Part shown: piece after piece, positions 1-9,590 of the stretch | How positions within the stretch are numbered: the stretch's first letter is position 1 | Layout of the letters: every line of letters begins with the position of its first letter | From: Arthrobacter sp. E3 | GTDB taxonomy: Bacteria > Actinomycetota > Actinomycetes > Actinomycetales > Micrococcaceae | Assembly: GCF_017353415.1 (NCBI RefSeq) | Contig: NZ_JAFMPX010000027.1 | Coordinates: forward strand, 1 to 50,217 | DNA: 50,217 nucleotides | Direction of reading: 5' to 3' | Program-made: the position numbers and the translations under genes | The notes under the pieces: generated by a model | Told to the model about the DNA's origin: nothing | The model's input: the letters and a program-made list of their open reading frames with translations, nothing else | The model's database searches: none

Positions 1-220
1 GGCACTACTACTTTCCTATCATAAACTATATCGTATTTCGGGTGAGATTAAAAGGGTTTCACCAAAGAAAACACCGAGAATACGGGAAAGTTTTTTCCTC
101 AAGCAACAGCTACGTCAGGAGGCCTGAACACCTGTCAATAAATTGAGAAAGGACTTCATTCTGACGGGTGAGAAGGCATCATGCCTGACGTCCATTTCGG
201 GTAGACCCCAACTTGGGGGT
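1..220. other. Non-coding stretch downstream of the IclR gene
   Basis: No convincing reading frame is present; the short frames here lack a ribosome binding site and family signature. The first 120 bases are AT-rich compared with the rest of the window. A short inverted repeat (CCCCAA/TTGGGG around 206-218) lies just past the stop codon of the minus-strand IclR gene and might contribute to termination, but its loop is too tight to call it a terminator. Confidence 0.4.
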
Positions 221-1024
221 TCAGGATACGTTCAGGGGCACCGGGCCAGCATCAGTGGTCTCCGGCTTTGCTGTTGCCCGTTTCATGGAGGCGACGGCCT
301 CCATAAGCGGACCCTGGACCCGGGTGATGTACTCCTGGCGGGTTTCTCGGGCAGTGGGGGTCGGTGCGCTAAGAGCGGCTAGTTGTCCCTGAGGAAGCCT
401 GAAGGCTATGGACATGGTGCGGATTCCGAGGGTGTGTTCCTCCTCGACCAGGGCATAGCCTTGGTCGGCGGCAAGCTGGATCTGTCCCAGGATGTCCTCG
501 AGGCGTGTGAGTGTGTGGATGGTATGCCGCACAAGGTGGGTTTCTTCCAGGATTGTCCGTACTTCCTTGGCAGACAGTAATGAAAGCATGGCGCGTCCCA
601 TGGCTGTGCAGTATCCGGGCAGCTTTCGTCCGGGGACAATCTGAATGGACAGTTCGTGCTTGGATGTGATGTCTAGTACATTGACGACCTCGCTGCCTTC
701 GAGCTGAGTTAGGGACGTGGTTTCGTTGAGCTGCTGTGTGAGTTCCATCAGGGTGGCTTGCGCCCGTAACGTTGAATCGTTTGCGCCGAAATAGGGGTTG
801 GAGAGCTCCAGCAGTTTGGCCTGTGCAGAGAATCTGCCGTTCCGGTGAGCGAAATAGCCAAGTTGAGTCAGTGTGCTCAGGTAGCGCCGCGCCGCAGCGG
901 GGGGCATATTCACCCGTTGGGCGACCTCCGACAGCGTCAGCGGGGATCCGTCGAATGACGAAATGACCGCCAATCCACGCTCGAAGGACTGGACATACTC
1001 ATTTCGCTGATCTTCTGCACCCAT
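221..1024 (-). CDS. IclR-family transcriptional regulator
   Basis: A 267-residue protein of normal IclR length. The N-terminal winged helix-turn-helix spans about residues 15-75, with the helix-turn-helix near residues 30-60 (LTLSEVAQRVNMPPAAARRY). The rest is the ligand-binding effector domain, with the usual pattern of a gly-rich GYCTAMGRAMLS segment and a late GIRTMSIAFRLP strand. The ATG is preceded by AAGGGG at a good distance. The gene is divergent from an amino-acid ABC importer operon. Two TTCG-N5-CGAA half-site pairs sit in the shared promoter region, so it probably controls that importer and perhaps itself. The ligand is not known; a small acid or an amino-acid breakdown product would fit the family. 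Confidence 0.88.
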   Translation of the reverse strand: MGAEDQRNEYVQSFERGLAVISSFDGSPLTLSEVAQRVNMPPAAARRYLSTLTQLGYFAHRNGRFSAQAKLLELSNPYFGANDSTLRAQATLMELTQQLNETTSLTQLEGSEVVNVLDITSKHELSIQIVPGRKLPGYCTAMGRAMLSLLSAKEVRTILEETHLVRHTIHTLTRLEDILGQIQLAADQGYALVEEEHTLGIRTMSIAFRLPQGQLAALSAPTPTARETRQEYITRVQGPLMEAVASMKRATAKPETTDAGPVPLNVS

Positions 1025-1065
1025 TGTGCACCCCTTGGTTGTTGTCGAGTTGGTAGATCACCCCC

Positions 1066-1130
1066 TTGACGGGAGACCTGCGTCACGTTCATACTATTTC
1101 GAGTAGCGAATATCATTTTCGCACAACGAA
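1066..1130 (+). promoter_or_regulatory. Promoter with two tandem IclR-type operators
   Basis: A -35 like TTGACG (1066-1071) is followed after 18 bases by CATACT (1090-1095). Two identical half-site pairs, TTCG-N5-CGAA, lie at 1098-1110 and 1118-1130, the second extended to TTTTCG/CGAAAA. Their centres are 20 bp apart, about two helical turns, so two bound dimers would share one DNA face. They cover the predicted transcription start and the leader, which suggests repression of the importer operon. Binding by the adjacent IclR protein is inferred. Confidence 0.55.
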
Positions 1131-1146
1131 AACGAAAGGTGAAGAG

Positions 1147-2058
1147 ATGCGCCGAACTTTTTTTGCGGCCGCCACCGCACTTTCCTTGGGGCTGGCCGCG
1201 GCCGTGGCACTCAGCGGCTGCGTCGTCCTGCGCCCCGGGGTATCCGCCAACGCAACCGGTGCCGAACAAAAAGCTGCTTATACCCGGCTCGTCGAACTTC
1301 CCGCCGCGATCAAGGACAAGGGTGTCTTAGTGATCGGTTCGCAGCTGGCTTCGCCGCCGCTCATCTTTCAGGTCAACGCCTCCAACACCATAGAGGGCAT
1401 CAACAAAGATATTGCCGATGAAGTGGGCAAGAGGCTTGGCGTGAAGATCGAGTGGACGCAGCTTCCCTTTGCCGGGCTGATCCCCGCAGTCCAGTCGGGA
1501 AAGGTCGACGCCGGCATGGACTTGATCGGCGACACCGAGCAGCGCCGCGCAGCAGTGGACTTCGCCAACTACATGAATCAAGCGACATCCCCACTGGTCC
1601 GCCGCGGAAACCCGCAGGGGATCCATTCCGTTGATGACCTGTGCGGGCTTTCAGTAGCCATCGTTCGCGGTGGTGCACAGCTGGAACTGGCCGAAGACAC
1701 CAGCAAAAAGTGCGTTGCCGAGGACAAGAAACCGATCCAGATTGACCAGTACAGCGCCCCCGGCGATGCGCGACTTTCGGTCCAGGCCGGCCGCGATGCC
1801 GCGTTCCTGGGGAACACCCCCGTGATGCGTTACATCACGGAGCAAAAAGCCACAAAGTCCATCTTTGAAATGGGCGGTGAGACAACCTACCAACTGCAGC
1901 CCATCGGCATCATCACTGCAAAAGGCGACCCTGCGCTCCACGACTCGATCCAATCGGCACTGGACATGATGCAGACCGATGGCACCATTGCCAAGATCCT
2001 GAAGAAGTGGAACACCGAAGACCTCGCCTTGGCTGCACCAGTTAAGGAAAGCAAATGA
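1147..2058 (+). CDS. Amino-acid ABC transporter substrate-binding lipoprotein
   Basis: A 303-residue family 3 solute-binding protein (polar amino acids or opine-like compounds). The signal peptide ends in a lipobox, ALSGC, so Cys25 would be lipidated and the protein tethered outside the membrane. The mature part shows the SBP_bac_3 pattern: VLVIGSQLASPPLIF, then EGINKDIADEVGKRLG, then SGKVDAGMDLIGDTEQR. The ATG at 1147 is chosen because it follows AAAGGTG and starts the signal peptide; an upstream TTG extension overlaps the operators and makes no sense. The stop overlaps the permease start by ATGA, so the two genes are translationally coupled. The exact substrate cannot be read from sequence. 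Confidence 0.88.
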   Translation: MRRTFFAAATALSLGLAAAVALSGCVVLRPGVSANATGAEQKAAYTRLVELPAAIKDKGVLVIGSQLASPPLIFQVNASNTIEGINKDIADEVGKRLGVKIEWTQLPFAGLIPAVQSGKVDAGMDLIGDTEQRRAAVDFANYMNQATSPLVRRGNPQGIHSVDDLCGLSVAIVRGGAQLELAEDTSKKCVAEDKKPIQIDQYSAPGDARLSVQAGRDAAFLGNTPVMRYITEQKATKSIFEMGGETTYQLQPIGIITAKGDPALHDSIQSALDMMQTDGTIAKILKKWNTEDLALAAPVKESK

Positions 2059-2939
2059 CAAACGCCGTGGATACACGACACAACACCGCGCTGGCCGGTG
2101 CACCGGATCGGGTGGCCGCAAAGCGCCACCCCTGGCGCATCGTCTTTGGCATCACCGCCACAGCCGTGGTTGTCTGGGGCGGGCTGGGCCTGTGGTTGAA
2201 CCCGGCCTTGGACCACCAGACGATCTATAAGTATCTCACCGCAGACGCGATCCTCACCGGGGTAAAGAACACCATTGTCCTGGCCCTGATTTCCATGGTC
2301 ATCGGCACCGCCGGCGGATTCTTGGTCGCTGTCATGCGGTTGTCCGCCAACCCAGTCCTGCGGGCCATAGGTTTCGGCTACGTGGCATTGATCCGGAGCA
2401 TCCCGCTGCTGGTGTTGATCCTGTTCATGGGCAACTTGGCACTGTTCTGGTCCAAGTTGGATATTGTGAACCCGTTTAACCAGAACGAAATTTGGGTCAC
2501 GTGGGACATGAACAACCTCGTCACCCCGTTCATCGCATCGATCTTGGCATTGGCCATCAACGAGGCTGCCTACATGGGCGAGGTGATCCGCTCCGGCCTG
2601 CGCTCCGTGGACCAGGGTCAACGCGAAGCAGCAACCGCATTGGGCCTGGGGCCTGCACATTCAATGTTCAAAGTGATTCTTCCCCAGGCCATGCGGGTGA
2701 TTCTCCCGCCGGCCGGCAGCCAGTTCGTGACCATGATCAAGATGACCTCACTGGTTTCGGTCATCGCCGGCGGTGACTTGTTGACCGAAGCTCAGAACAT
2801 TGCAGCCACCAACCTGCGAACACTCGAACTGCTGGTCATCGCCTCGGCCTGGTACCTCTTGATCACCGGAATTGCGACAGTCGGCCAATCCATCTTGGAA
2901 CACCGCCTTGAGCGCGGCCAGCGAAAGGTATCGGTTTAA
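2055..2939 (+). CDS. Amino-acid ABC transporter permease
   Basis: A 294-residue inner-membrane permease of the HisMQ type. It has a longer N-terminus with one membrane segment (about 27-48), then the core. The EAA loop that docks on the ATPase is visible at about residues 173-198 (YMGEVIRSGLRSVDQGQREA, continuing into ATALGL). It follows the lipoprotein with an ATGA overlap and precedes the ATPase by two bases, so it forms the middle of a three-gene importer. Only one permease is present; these importers often use two permeases, so it may act as a homodimer. Confidence 0.9.
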   Translation: MTNAVDTRHNTALAGAPDRVAAKRHPWRIVFGITATAVVVWGGLGLWLNPALDHQTIYKYLTADAILTGVKNTIVLALISMVIGTAGGFLVAVMRLSANPVLRAIGFGYVALIRSIPLLVLILFMGNLALFWSKLDIVNPFNQNEIWVTWDMNNLVTPFIASILALAINEAAYMGEVIRSGLRSVDQGQREAATALGLGPAHSMFKVILPQAMRVILPPAGSQFVTMIKMTSLVSVIAGGDLLTEAQNIAATNLRTLELLVIASAWYLLITGIATVGQSILEHRLERGQRKVSV

Positions 2940-2941
2940 CC

Positions 2942-3709
2942 ATGACGCACTCAGCATTGCTGGAAATTTCTGAAGTCAACAAGTTCTACTCAAACCTTCA
3001 CGTACTCAAGGGTGTCAGCCTGAAAGTGCCCGAAGGCACGGCGGCCTGCCTGCTCGGCCCCTCAGGCTCGGGCAAATCAACTTTGCTGCGCTGCATCAAT
3101 CACCTCGAATCCATTGACGCCGGACGCATCACGATGTCCGGACAAACCCTCGCCTACGAAGAACGCGACGGGCAGATGCATGAGCGGCCGCGCGCCAAGA
3201 TCGACAGGTAGCGCCAAGACATCGGCATGGTGTTCCAGCACTTCAACCTCTTCCCGCACTACACGGTGCTTCAAAACATCACGCTGGCCCCGACTTTGCT
3301 GAAGAAGTCGGGCAAGGCCAACGTCACCAAGCAGGCCATGGAATTGCTGGACAAGGTCGGTTTGGCCAACAAGCGCAACGCCTACCCCTCTGCGCTCTCA
3401 GGCGGGCAACAACAACGCGTTGCCATCGCCCGGGCACTAGCCATGAACCCGAAGGTCATGCTTTTCGATGAGCCGACCTCCGCGCTGGACCCCGAACTGG
3501 TGGGTGAAGTCCTGAAAGTCATGAAGGACCTGGCCCAAGGTGGCATGACGATGATCGTGGTCACCCACGAAATGGCCTTTGCGAGGGAAGTCGCCGACTC
3601 CGTGGTCGTCATGGACGCAGGAGTCATCATCGAAACCGGCTCCCCAGAGGACGTCTTTGACAACCCACAGCACGAACGTACCCGCGAATTCCTACGCCAT
3701 GTGCGCTGA
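2942..3709 (+). pseudogene. Amino-acid ABC transporter ATPase with in-frame amber stop
   Basis: The reading frame is one GlnQ/HisP-type ATPase of 255 codons, interrupted by TAG at 3209-3211 (codon 90). Upstream is Walker A (LLGPSGSGKST, residues 37-47). Downstream in the same frame are the Q-loop ([11 protein letters not shown]), the signature LSGGQQQR, Walker B ([12 protein letters not shown]) and the switch histidine (VVTHEM). Nothing is inserted or deleted, so a single base change explains the stop. An internal ATG at 3227 could restart translation but would lack Walker A. Either the gene is inactive, the codon is read through or suppressed, or this is a sequence error. The neighbouring importer genes look intact, so loss must be recent if real. 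Confidence 0.8.
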
Positions 3710-3734
3710 TCCAGACAAAAGATAAGGACCAAGC

Positions 3735-4571
3735 ATGAAAAGCCAACTCGTCTTACTGGGCACCGGCGGCGGACCCACACCGAAAGCCGAACGCAATGCA
3801 GCTTGCAACGCCATTGTGGTGGGGGATGCAACCTACATCATCGATGCCGGCAACGGAGTCGCACGGCAAATGGCCTTTGCCAAACTGCCGTTCGACTCGA
3901 TCCGAGCAGTTGGAATCACCCACCACCATAGTGACCATAATGCCGATGCCGGAACGCTGCTTCATCTGGCCTGGTGCGCGAACCTACAGGGACCGGTGTC
4001 CACGTTCGGCCCGGCACCCTGGTCCAAGATCTGGGAATCCTTTCTGGCCTATTCAACCACCGATGTTCAGACCAGGATCATTGACGAAGGCAGGCCCGCG
4101 TTCGACACCATGATCACCGCGAAGGACGTGACCGAACCCGGCGTGGTATTTGAAGACGACCGTGTGCGGATCACGGCAGCTTGGGTGAACCATCCTCCGA
4201 TTCCGGCCCTTGCCTACCGCGTTGACACCGAGGACCGCTCCTACGTGATCTCGGGAGACACGACACCTTGCGATTCGCTCGTTGAACTGGCCAAGGGCGC
4301 GGATGTGCTGGTCCACGAGGTCATGCACATCCCCAGTATCAATCCACTTCTACAGCGTTCCAACGGTCAACGGTTGCGCGAACACCTGATCAACTCACAC
4401 ACCTCCTCCACCGACGTGGGGGAGATAGCAGCACGGGCGGGAGTCGAGCAGCTGGTGCTCTCACACTTCGTGCCCGGCAGCCCTGCTGTCCCGGAGGGGA
4501 CGTGGCTGGCCGATGCAAGGAAGGGCTTTGATGGGAAGATTGTGGCCGGCCAGGATCTGATGATCATCTGA
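3735..4571 (+). CDS. Metallo-beta-lactamase-fold hydrolase (RNase Z-like family)
   Basis: A 278-residue cytoplasmic MBL-fold enzyme. The metal motif HxHxDH is seen at residues 63-68 (THHHSDHNAD). Later metal-ligand regions are VISGDTTPCDSL and the C-terminal LVLSHFVPG, and VLVHEVMH follows the second one. The layout resembles the RNase Z/arylsulfatase-like branch of the superfamily rather than beta-lactamases. It starts 25 bases after the ATPase, behind AAGGACC, and is probably the last gene of the IclR-controlled operon. It may therefore hydrolyse the imported compound or a product of it; this is inference from position. Confidence 0.82.
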   Translation: MKSQLVLLGTGGGPTPKAERNAACNAIVVGDATYIIDAGNGVARQMAFAKLPFDSIRAVGITHHHSDHNADAGTLLHLAWCANLQGPVSTFGPAPWSKIWESFLAYSTTDVQTRIIDEGRPAFDTMITAKDVTEPGVVFEDDRVRITAAWVNHPPIPALAYRVDTEDRSYVISGDTTPCDSLVELAKGADVLVHEVMHIPSINPLLQRSNGQRLREHLINSHTSSTDVGEIAARAGVEQLVLSHFVPGSPAVPEGTWLADARKGFDGKIVAGQDLMII

Positions 4572-5104
4572 TGCAATAAAAGTGCAGGAGGACAGCCTTG
4601 ATTCCAATGGAGAACCAAGGCCGTCTTGGCTGGTCGAGCAGATCCCTCTCGACCGGCCACCTGCCCCGCAGAACTACGGTGCTCCATCGGGCGTATCCAA
4701 GACGTGTCATGAATCTTCTCCTGTTGTTTCCCGGTGAGGACTATTTTTCCTTGATGTTGAGACTTTGCAGGGCATACAAGTCTCATGGATTCGGCAATTC
4801 ACGATATGGATTGTCGGTGTGGGATTGTTGGCCCCTGGTTGTCCTAGTGGGCGATCGAACGCCAGCCTCGTGACAACGGCATCCAAAGGGACCGTGGTGG
4901 GCGAAGGCAGCACTGGCGGTGCATTCTGACAAGATTTCCCAGTAACGCAGCCAGAGCGCCAGCCTTACATCCGAGGCTACAAATCTGTCCCGGCAAGGAA
5001 TCTTTCTCGCGACCATCTCACTGGAATCGTAAGCCGGACGTCGATACCAAACGATCCCAGTGCAACGCCAACCCGATATCAGCTCCACGCTTCAAGCGGG
5101 AACG
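4572..5104. other. 533-bp gap without a supported gene
   Basis: Both strands were read. Short open frames exist on each strand, but they show no motif, no good ribosome binding site and mixed codon use, and they overlap one another. The GC content is a little lower than in the flanking genes. The gap lies between the end of the IclR-linked operon and the 3' end of the minus-strand DUF1684 gene, so it has two converging gene ends. No clear rho-independent terminator was found. Confidence 0.5.
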
Positions 5105-5923
5105 CTATTTCCTCGGGTCGCGCTCGCCGGCTTCTACAACAACGGGCAGGGTGTTTCCGGCGACGGGTGCAGGGCACGTGCCAAAGTCGCTGAACGCGCT
5201 CGGGTAGTTGATGGCCCTGTTGAAATCCACCACCACCGTGCCGTCCGGGCGGGGCCTGGTCAATTCAAGCTTGCGCCAATGGGCGGTGCTGACATTGTTG
5301 CTGGCATCGGAGAAGGTAATGGTCAGCGAACCAAGGGCGCCTTCCTCGGCAGCCAGCGAATAGCTGGTTCCGTCCAGTTCAAAGGACACCTCGCCCACCA
5401 GCGTTGCAAGGCCCGGGACCTCGGGGTTGGCCGTTTTGATGATCTCGATGCGAGGCTCGGCGTACGGCACAAAATGTCCCGTCAGAACAAGCTTCGGGTT
5501 GTAGTCAAAAACCGGTACTCCCTTGAAAGAGGCAAGCATGGGAGCCTGCGAATCCCGGGTGCGGATCATGTAGCGGTTGGCGCGCATCCCCAGCTCGACG
5601 ACCACCGAACCGCTGGCAACCCACATCAGGGACTGCTCATCGGCCAGCTCCACCGAGATGGCGCCCACCACCGGTTTGCCAGTCTTCACCAGCGTCAGGT
5701 GGTCCTCGGCACTCGCCGCAAGAACCGCCGTCGTGCCCTCAACACTCCACAGTCCCGGGACGCCCGCCAAGGCGGAAGACGTTGCGGGGAGCCACTGGAA
5801 GGACGTCAGGGAAAGCCAGCCGTGAGGATCGTCCAGCGAGCTGTTGCGGCCGGTGCGAAAACGTTCCCAGCGGGCGGTGAGGCGCTCGAGTTCTCCGGTG
5901 CTGATGTTCGTGCTGGTGCTCAT
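5105..5923 (-). CDS. DUF1684 domain-containing protein
   Basis: A 272-residue protein of unknown biochemical role that matches the DUF1684 pattern along its length: an N-terminal WERFRTGRNSSLDDPHGWLS, then FVPYAEPRIEI, then NPEVPGLATLVGEVSFELDG, and a C-terminal VVVDFNRAINYPSAFSDFGT followed by CPAP. The start at 5923 is preferred over a longer upstream frame because it is preceded by AGGAGCACC and because the upstream 37 residues are low-complexity and would run into the divergent gene. No signal peptide is present. The divergent SRPBCC gene starts about 100 bases away. Confidence 0.8.
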   Translation of the reverse strand: MSTSTNISTGELERLTARWERFRTGRNSSLDDPHGWLSLTSFQWLPATSSALAGVPGLWSVEGTTAVLAASAEDHLTLVKTGKPVVGAISVELADEQSLMWVASGSVVVELGMRANRYMIRTRDSQAPMLASFKGVPVFDYNPKLVLTGHFVPYAEPRIEIIKTANPEVPGLATLVGEVSFELDGTSYSLAAEEGALGSLTITFSDASNNVSTAHWRKLELTRPRPDGTVVVDFNRAINYPSAFSDFGTCPAPVAGNTLPVVVEAGERDPRK

Positions 5924-6024
5924 GGTGCTCCTAGGAAACGTGGGCGGTCTGTCCACTGTAGGCACAACGGCCGCCGGCGGGCGCCTATTCCGACAGGTGC
6001 GCGCCTCGGTGAGAGAATGGGGCC

Positions 6025-6576
6025 ATGGCAACAAACGCTCAGTTGAACAAGGACATGACCCGATTCCCGCTTGGCACGGCCACCGTGCTGGACGAAGAGC
6101 GGACGGAACTTGCGTTCACCCGCCACTACCCGGTGGCGCCGGACAAGCTGTGGGACATGCTCACCAACCCGGAAAAGACGCCGATGTGGTGGGCGAAGGT
6201 TCGCGGGCACGCCAAGACGGGCTCCTCCTTTGACTTGAAGTGGCTCAACGTCAAGGACGAAGGCCACGGCATTGAAACGGACTGGTGGTACGGGCGCGTC
6301 GTTGAAGCCGAAGAGCCGCGGCTGCTTGAATTCACCAACACCATGCACGGGCGGATCCGTATGGAGCTGGCGCTGGCGGGGGGAGGTACGGAACTGATCT
6401 TTCGCAATGTGCTCTCCGTGCCGGAGGAAGTGGTGCTGATGTCGCTGGCCGGATGGCACGTGCACTTGGATCATTTGCATGAAGCGCTGGACGGAAAAAG
6501 CGTCGACTGGCAGCACTGGTGGGATGACTTTCACCCATGCTGGCAGCAGGCGCACGCGCTGTATGAGGATGCCTGA
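6025..6576 (+). CDS. SRPBCC (AHSA1-type) domain protein
   Basis: A 183-residue protein with the START-like fold used to bind hydrophobic ligands or to assist Hsp90-type chaperones. The typical entry motif is RHYPVAPDKLWDMLTNPEKT (about 31-50), followed by MWWAKVRGHAKTGSSFDLKW and a C-terminal helix WHVHLDHLHEALDG. Family members act as ligand carriers, cyclases or polyketide-processing enzymes, so the substrate cannot be assigned. It is divergent from the DUF1684 gene and separated from ppc by 137 bases, so it probably has its own promoter. Confidence 0.8.
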   Translation: MATNAQLNKDMTRFPLGTATVLDEERTELAFTRHYPVAPDKLWDMLTNPEKTPMWWAKVRGHAKTGSSFDLKWLNVKDEGHGIETDWWYGRVVEAEEPRLLEFTNTMHGRIRMELALAGGGTELIFRNVLSVPEEVVLMSLAGWHVHLDHLHEALDGKSVDWQHWWDDFHPCWQQAHALYEDA

Positions 6577-6713
6577 GCACGTCATTATTTGAGACGGATT
6601 GGCACCGGCCAACCAACCCCACGTAGGATCCGAAAGGCCCTGTCCCGGGGCGCACCCGTATTCAACGTCGCATACGAGAACTCCAGAATCACAGACCGTA
6701 AGGACGATGACTC

Positions 6714-9533
6714 ATGAGCTTGGACATGCAACCGAACCCCCAGGGCGCTGCCCATGACGCGGAACCGGACACCGATCTGCGCCGCGATGTGCGCCGCGTC
6801 AGTACCCTGTTGGGTGAATCGTTGGTGCGCCAGCACGGCCCCGAATTGCTGGCCATGGTGGAGCAGGTGCGCCTGCTGACCAAGGAATCCAAGGAAGCCG
6901 CCCGCGGGGAAACCGGCACCGGCCCGTGGAGCGCGAACGACGTCGCAGAGCAGGTCCGCGAAGTTCTCGCCTCCCTGCCGCTGGACCAGGCAACTGATTT
7001 GGTCCGCGCCTTCGCGTTCTATTTCCACCTGGCCAATGCCGCCGAGCAGGTGCACCGTGTGCGCAGCCTGCGCAGCCGCAGCGAACAGGACGGCTGGCTG
7101 GCCAAGGCCGTCGCCGAGATTGCCGAAAAGGCCGGCAAGGACGCACTGCAGGACGTTGTCAACGACCTCGACGTCCGCCCCATCTTCACCGCCCACCCCA
7201 CCGAAGCCTCACGGCGCTCCGTGCTGGACAAGGTCCGCAAGCTCTCCGACATCCTTTCCACCGAGTCGGCCGAGGGCAGCACCGCCCGCGCCCGCCAGGA
7301 CCGCAAGCTGGCGGAAATCATCGACCAGATGTGGCAGACCGATGAGCTCCGCAAAGTCCGCCCCACTCCCATGGACGAGGCCCGCAACGCCATCTACTAC
7401 CTGCGTAACATCCTCACCGACGCCATGCCGGAGGTCCTGACCGAACTCAGCGAGCTACTTGCAGGCCACGGCGTGACCCTGCCTTCGGACGCGGCACCGC
7501 TGCGTTTTGGTTCCTGGATCGGTGGCGACCGCGACGGCAACCCCAACGTCACCTCCGACGTCACCCGTGAAGTGCTGGTGCTGCAGAATCAGCACGCCAT
7601 CAAGATCGCCACGGTGCTGATCGACGAGCTGCTGAGCGTCCTCTCCAACTCCAGTTCCCTGTACGGCGCCGATGCCGCACTGACCGATTCCATCGCCGCG
7701 GACATGGCCAAGCTGCCGGGCCTTGACGCCCGCCTCCTCGAGCTGAACGCCGACGAGCCCTACCGCCTGAAGCTTGCCTGCATCAAGGCCAAGCTGGCTA
7801 ACACCCAGCAGAGGGTCGCCGCCGACTCCCACCACGAGCACGGCTACGATTACGGCACCACCGCTGAGCTGCTGGATGACCTGCAGCTACTGGAAGATTC
7901 GCTGCGCAACAACTCCGCCACTTTGGTGGCCGACGGCGCCCTGGCGTCGGTGCGCCGCGCCATCGCCTCCTTCGGGCTGCACCTTGCCACCCTTGACATC
8001 CGCGAACACGCCGACTACCACCACGACGCCGTCGGCCAGCTCATTGACCGGGTGGGCGAGCTGGGCAAGCCCTACGCTGGGCTGGACCGCGCAGAGCGCA
8101 TGGGCGTGCTCAGTGCCGAACTGGCCAGCCAACGTCCCCTGTCCGGCCACCCGATCAAGCTCGACGGCGCCGCCAACGGTACGTACGACGTCTTCCGTGT
8201 GGTGCGCCGCGCCTTGCGCACGTACGGCCCGGATGTCATCGAAACGTACATCATCTCCATGACGCGCGGCGCCGACGACGTGCTGGCGCCGGCCGTGCTG
8301 GCCCGCGAAGCAGGCCTGGTCCAGCTCACGGGGGAGAACCGCTACGCCAAGATCGGCTTTGCGCCGCTGCTGGAAACGGTTGATGAACTGCGCGCTTCGG
8401 CGGAAATCGTGGACCAGCTGCTCTCCGACCCGGCCTACCGCGAGCTGGTCCGCCTGCGCGGCGACGTGCAGGAAATCATGCTCGGCTACTCGGACTCCAA
8501 CAAGGAATCCGGCGTGCTGACTTCGCAGTGGGAGATCCACAAAACCCAGCGCAAGCTTCGCGATGTGGCCATCAAGCACGGCGTGAACGTGCGCATGTTC
8601 CACGGCCGCGGCGGATCCGTGGGCCGCGGCGGCGGACCCACCTACGACGCCATCCTCGCCCAGCCCAACGGCGTCCTGGAAGGCGCCATCAAGTTCACCG
8701 AACAGGGCGAGGTCATCTCCGACAAATACTCCCTGCCGGAACTGGCCCGCGAAAACCTTGAACTCTCACTGGCCGCAGTCATGCAGGGCTCGGCGCTGCA
8801 CCAGGCCCCGCGCCACTCCGAAGACGATCTGGGCCGCTTCGGCGACATCATGGAAATCATGTCCGACGCAGCCTTCGGCACCTACCGGACCTTGATTGAC
8901 CACGAGGACCTGCCTGCCTACTTCCTGGCCTCCACCCCGGTGGAACAGCTGGGCAGCTTGAACATTGGTTCACGCCCGTCCAAGCGCCCCGATTCCGGCT
9001 CGGGGCTGGGCGGCCTGCGCGCCATCCCGTGGGTGTTCGGCTGGACGCAGTCGCGGCAGATCGTGCCCGGCTGGTTCGGCGTGGGCTCCGGCTTGAAGGC
9101 GGCTCGCGAGGCAGGCCGCGAAGCAAAGCTGAAGGAAATGCTGGAAAACTGGCACTTCTTCTCCTCCACCATTTCCAACGTGGAAATGACGATGGCCAAG
9201 ACGGATATGGACATCGCCGCCCACTACGTGCGCACCCTGGTGCCGGAACCGCTGCACCACCTCTTCGCCACCATTCGTGCCGAATACGACCTCACGGTGG
9301 CCGAGCTGCAGCTGCTCACGGGCGAAACCGAGCTGCTGGACAACCAGCCGCTACTCAAGCGCTCGCTGAATGTCCGCGACCAGTACCTTGACCCGATTTC
9401 CTACCTCCAGGTTGAGTTGCTGCGCCGAGTCCGCGAAGCGGACATCACCAAGGCAGACGTGGACGAGCGGCTGCAACGGGCCATGCTGATCACCATCAAC
9501 GGCGTGGCCGCCGGCCTGCGCAACACGGGATAG
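6714..9533 (+). CDS. ppc: Phosphoenolpyruvate carboxylase
   Basis: A 939-residue cytoplasmic enzyme that adds bicarbonate to PEP to give oxaloacetate, refilling the citric acid cycle. Family hallmarks are complete: the catalytic histidine in [12 protein letters not shown] (His near 161), [15 protein letters not shown], the [10 protein letters not shown] segment, the glycine-rich [14 protein letters not shown] loop near residue 630, and the conserved C-terminus ending RNTG. AAGGA at 6700-6704 sets the start at 6714; a second ATG seven bases upstream is out of frame. It is a single-gene unit closed by a strong hairpin at 9542-9576. The length is that of actinobacterial PEPC. Confidence 0.97.
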   Translation: MSLDMQPNPQGAAHDAEPDTDLRRDVRRVSTLLGESLVRQHGPELLAMVEQVRLLTKESKEAARGETGTGPWSANDVAEQVREVLASLPLDQATDLVRAFAFYFHLANAAEQVHRVRSLRSRSEQDGWLAKAVAEIAEKAGKDALQDVVNDLDVRPIFTAHPTEASRRSVLDKVRKLSDILSTESAEGSTARARQDRKLAEIIDQMWQTDELRKVRPTPMDEARNAIYYLRNILTDAMPEVLTELSELLAGHGVTLPSDAAPLRFGSWIGGDRDGNPNVTSDVTREVLVLQNQHAIKIATVLIDELLSVLSNSSSLYGADAALTDSIAADMAKLPGLDARLLELNADEPYRLKLACIKAKLANTQQRVAADSHHEHGYDYGTTAELLDDLQLLEDSLRNNSATLVADGALASVRRAIASFGLHLATLDIREHADYHHDAVGQLIDRVGELGKPYAGLDRAERMGVLSAELASQRPLSGHPIKLDGAANGTYDVFRVVRRALRTYGPDVIETYIISMTRGADDVLAPAVLAREAGLVQLTGENRYAKIGFAPLLETVDELRASAEIVDQLLSDPAYRELVRLRGDVQEIMLGYSDSNKESGVLTSQWEIHKTQRKLRDVAIKHGVNVRMFHGRGGSVGRGGGPTYDAILAQPNGVLEGAIKFTEQGEVISDKYSLPELARENLELSLAAVMQGSALHQAPRHSEDDLGRFGDIMEIMSDAAFGTYRTLIDHEDLPAYFLASTPVEQLGSLNIGSRPSKRPDSGSGLGGLRAIPWVFGWTQSRQIVPGWFGVGSGLKAAREAGREAKLKEMLENWHFFSSTISNVEMTMAKTDMDIAAHYVRTLVPEPLHHLFATIRAEYDLTVAELQLLTGETELLDNQPLLKRSLNVRDQYLDPISYLQVELLRRVREADITKADVDERLQRAMLITINGVAAGLRNTG

Positions 9534-9541
9534 GCAACGCG

Positions 9542-9576
9542 TGAAGGTTGCCGGATCCCAGTTCCGGCAACCTTCA
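9542..9576 (+). terminator. Rho-independent terminator after ppc
   Basis: A perfect 14-bp stem (9542-9555 with 9563-9576) with a seven-base loop starts 8 bases after the ppc stop codon. The stem is GC-rich in its upper part and is followed by a short TTTA run. The next gene starts only 15 bases further on, so that gene needs its own start signal after the hairpin. Confidence 0.85.
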
Positions 9577-9590
9577 TTTAGGCTGGGGGA

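Noticed and set aside
1887-2660. Minus-strand frame of 257 residues
   Set aside because: Antisense to the importer lipoprotein and permease genes, which have clear motifs; Gln/His/Asp-rich mirror translation.
4598-5088. Short frames on both strands in the 4572-5104 gap
   Set aside because: No motif, no start signal, mutually overlapping, mixed codon use.
5060-6046. Long plus-strand frame of 328 residues
   Set aside because: It is antisense to the DUF1684 gene, rich in Arg, Gly and His, and shows no family pattern; a mirror frame of a high-GC gene.
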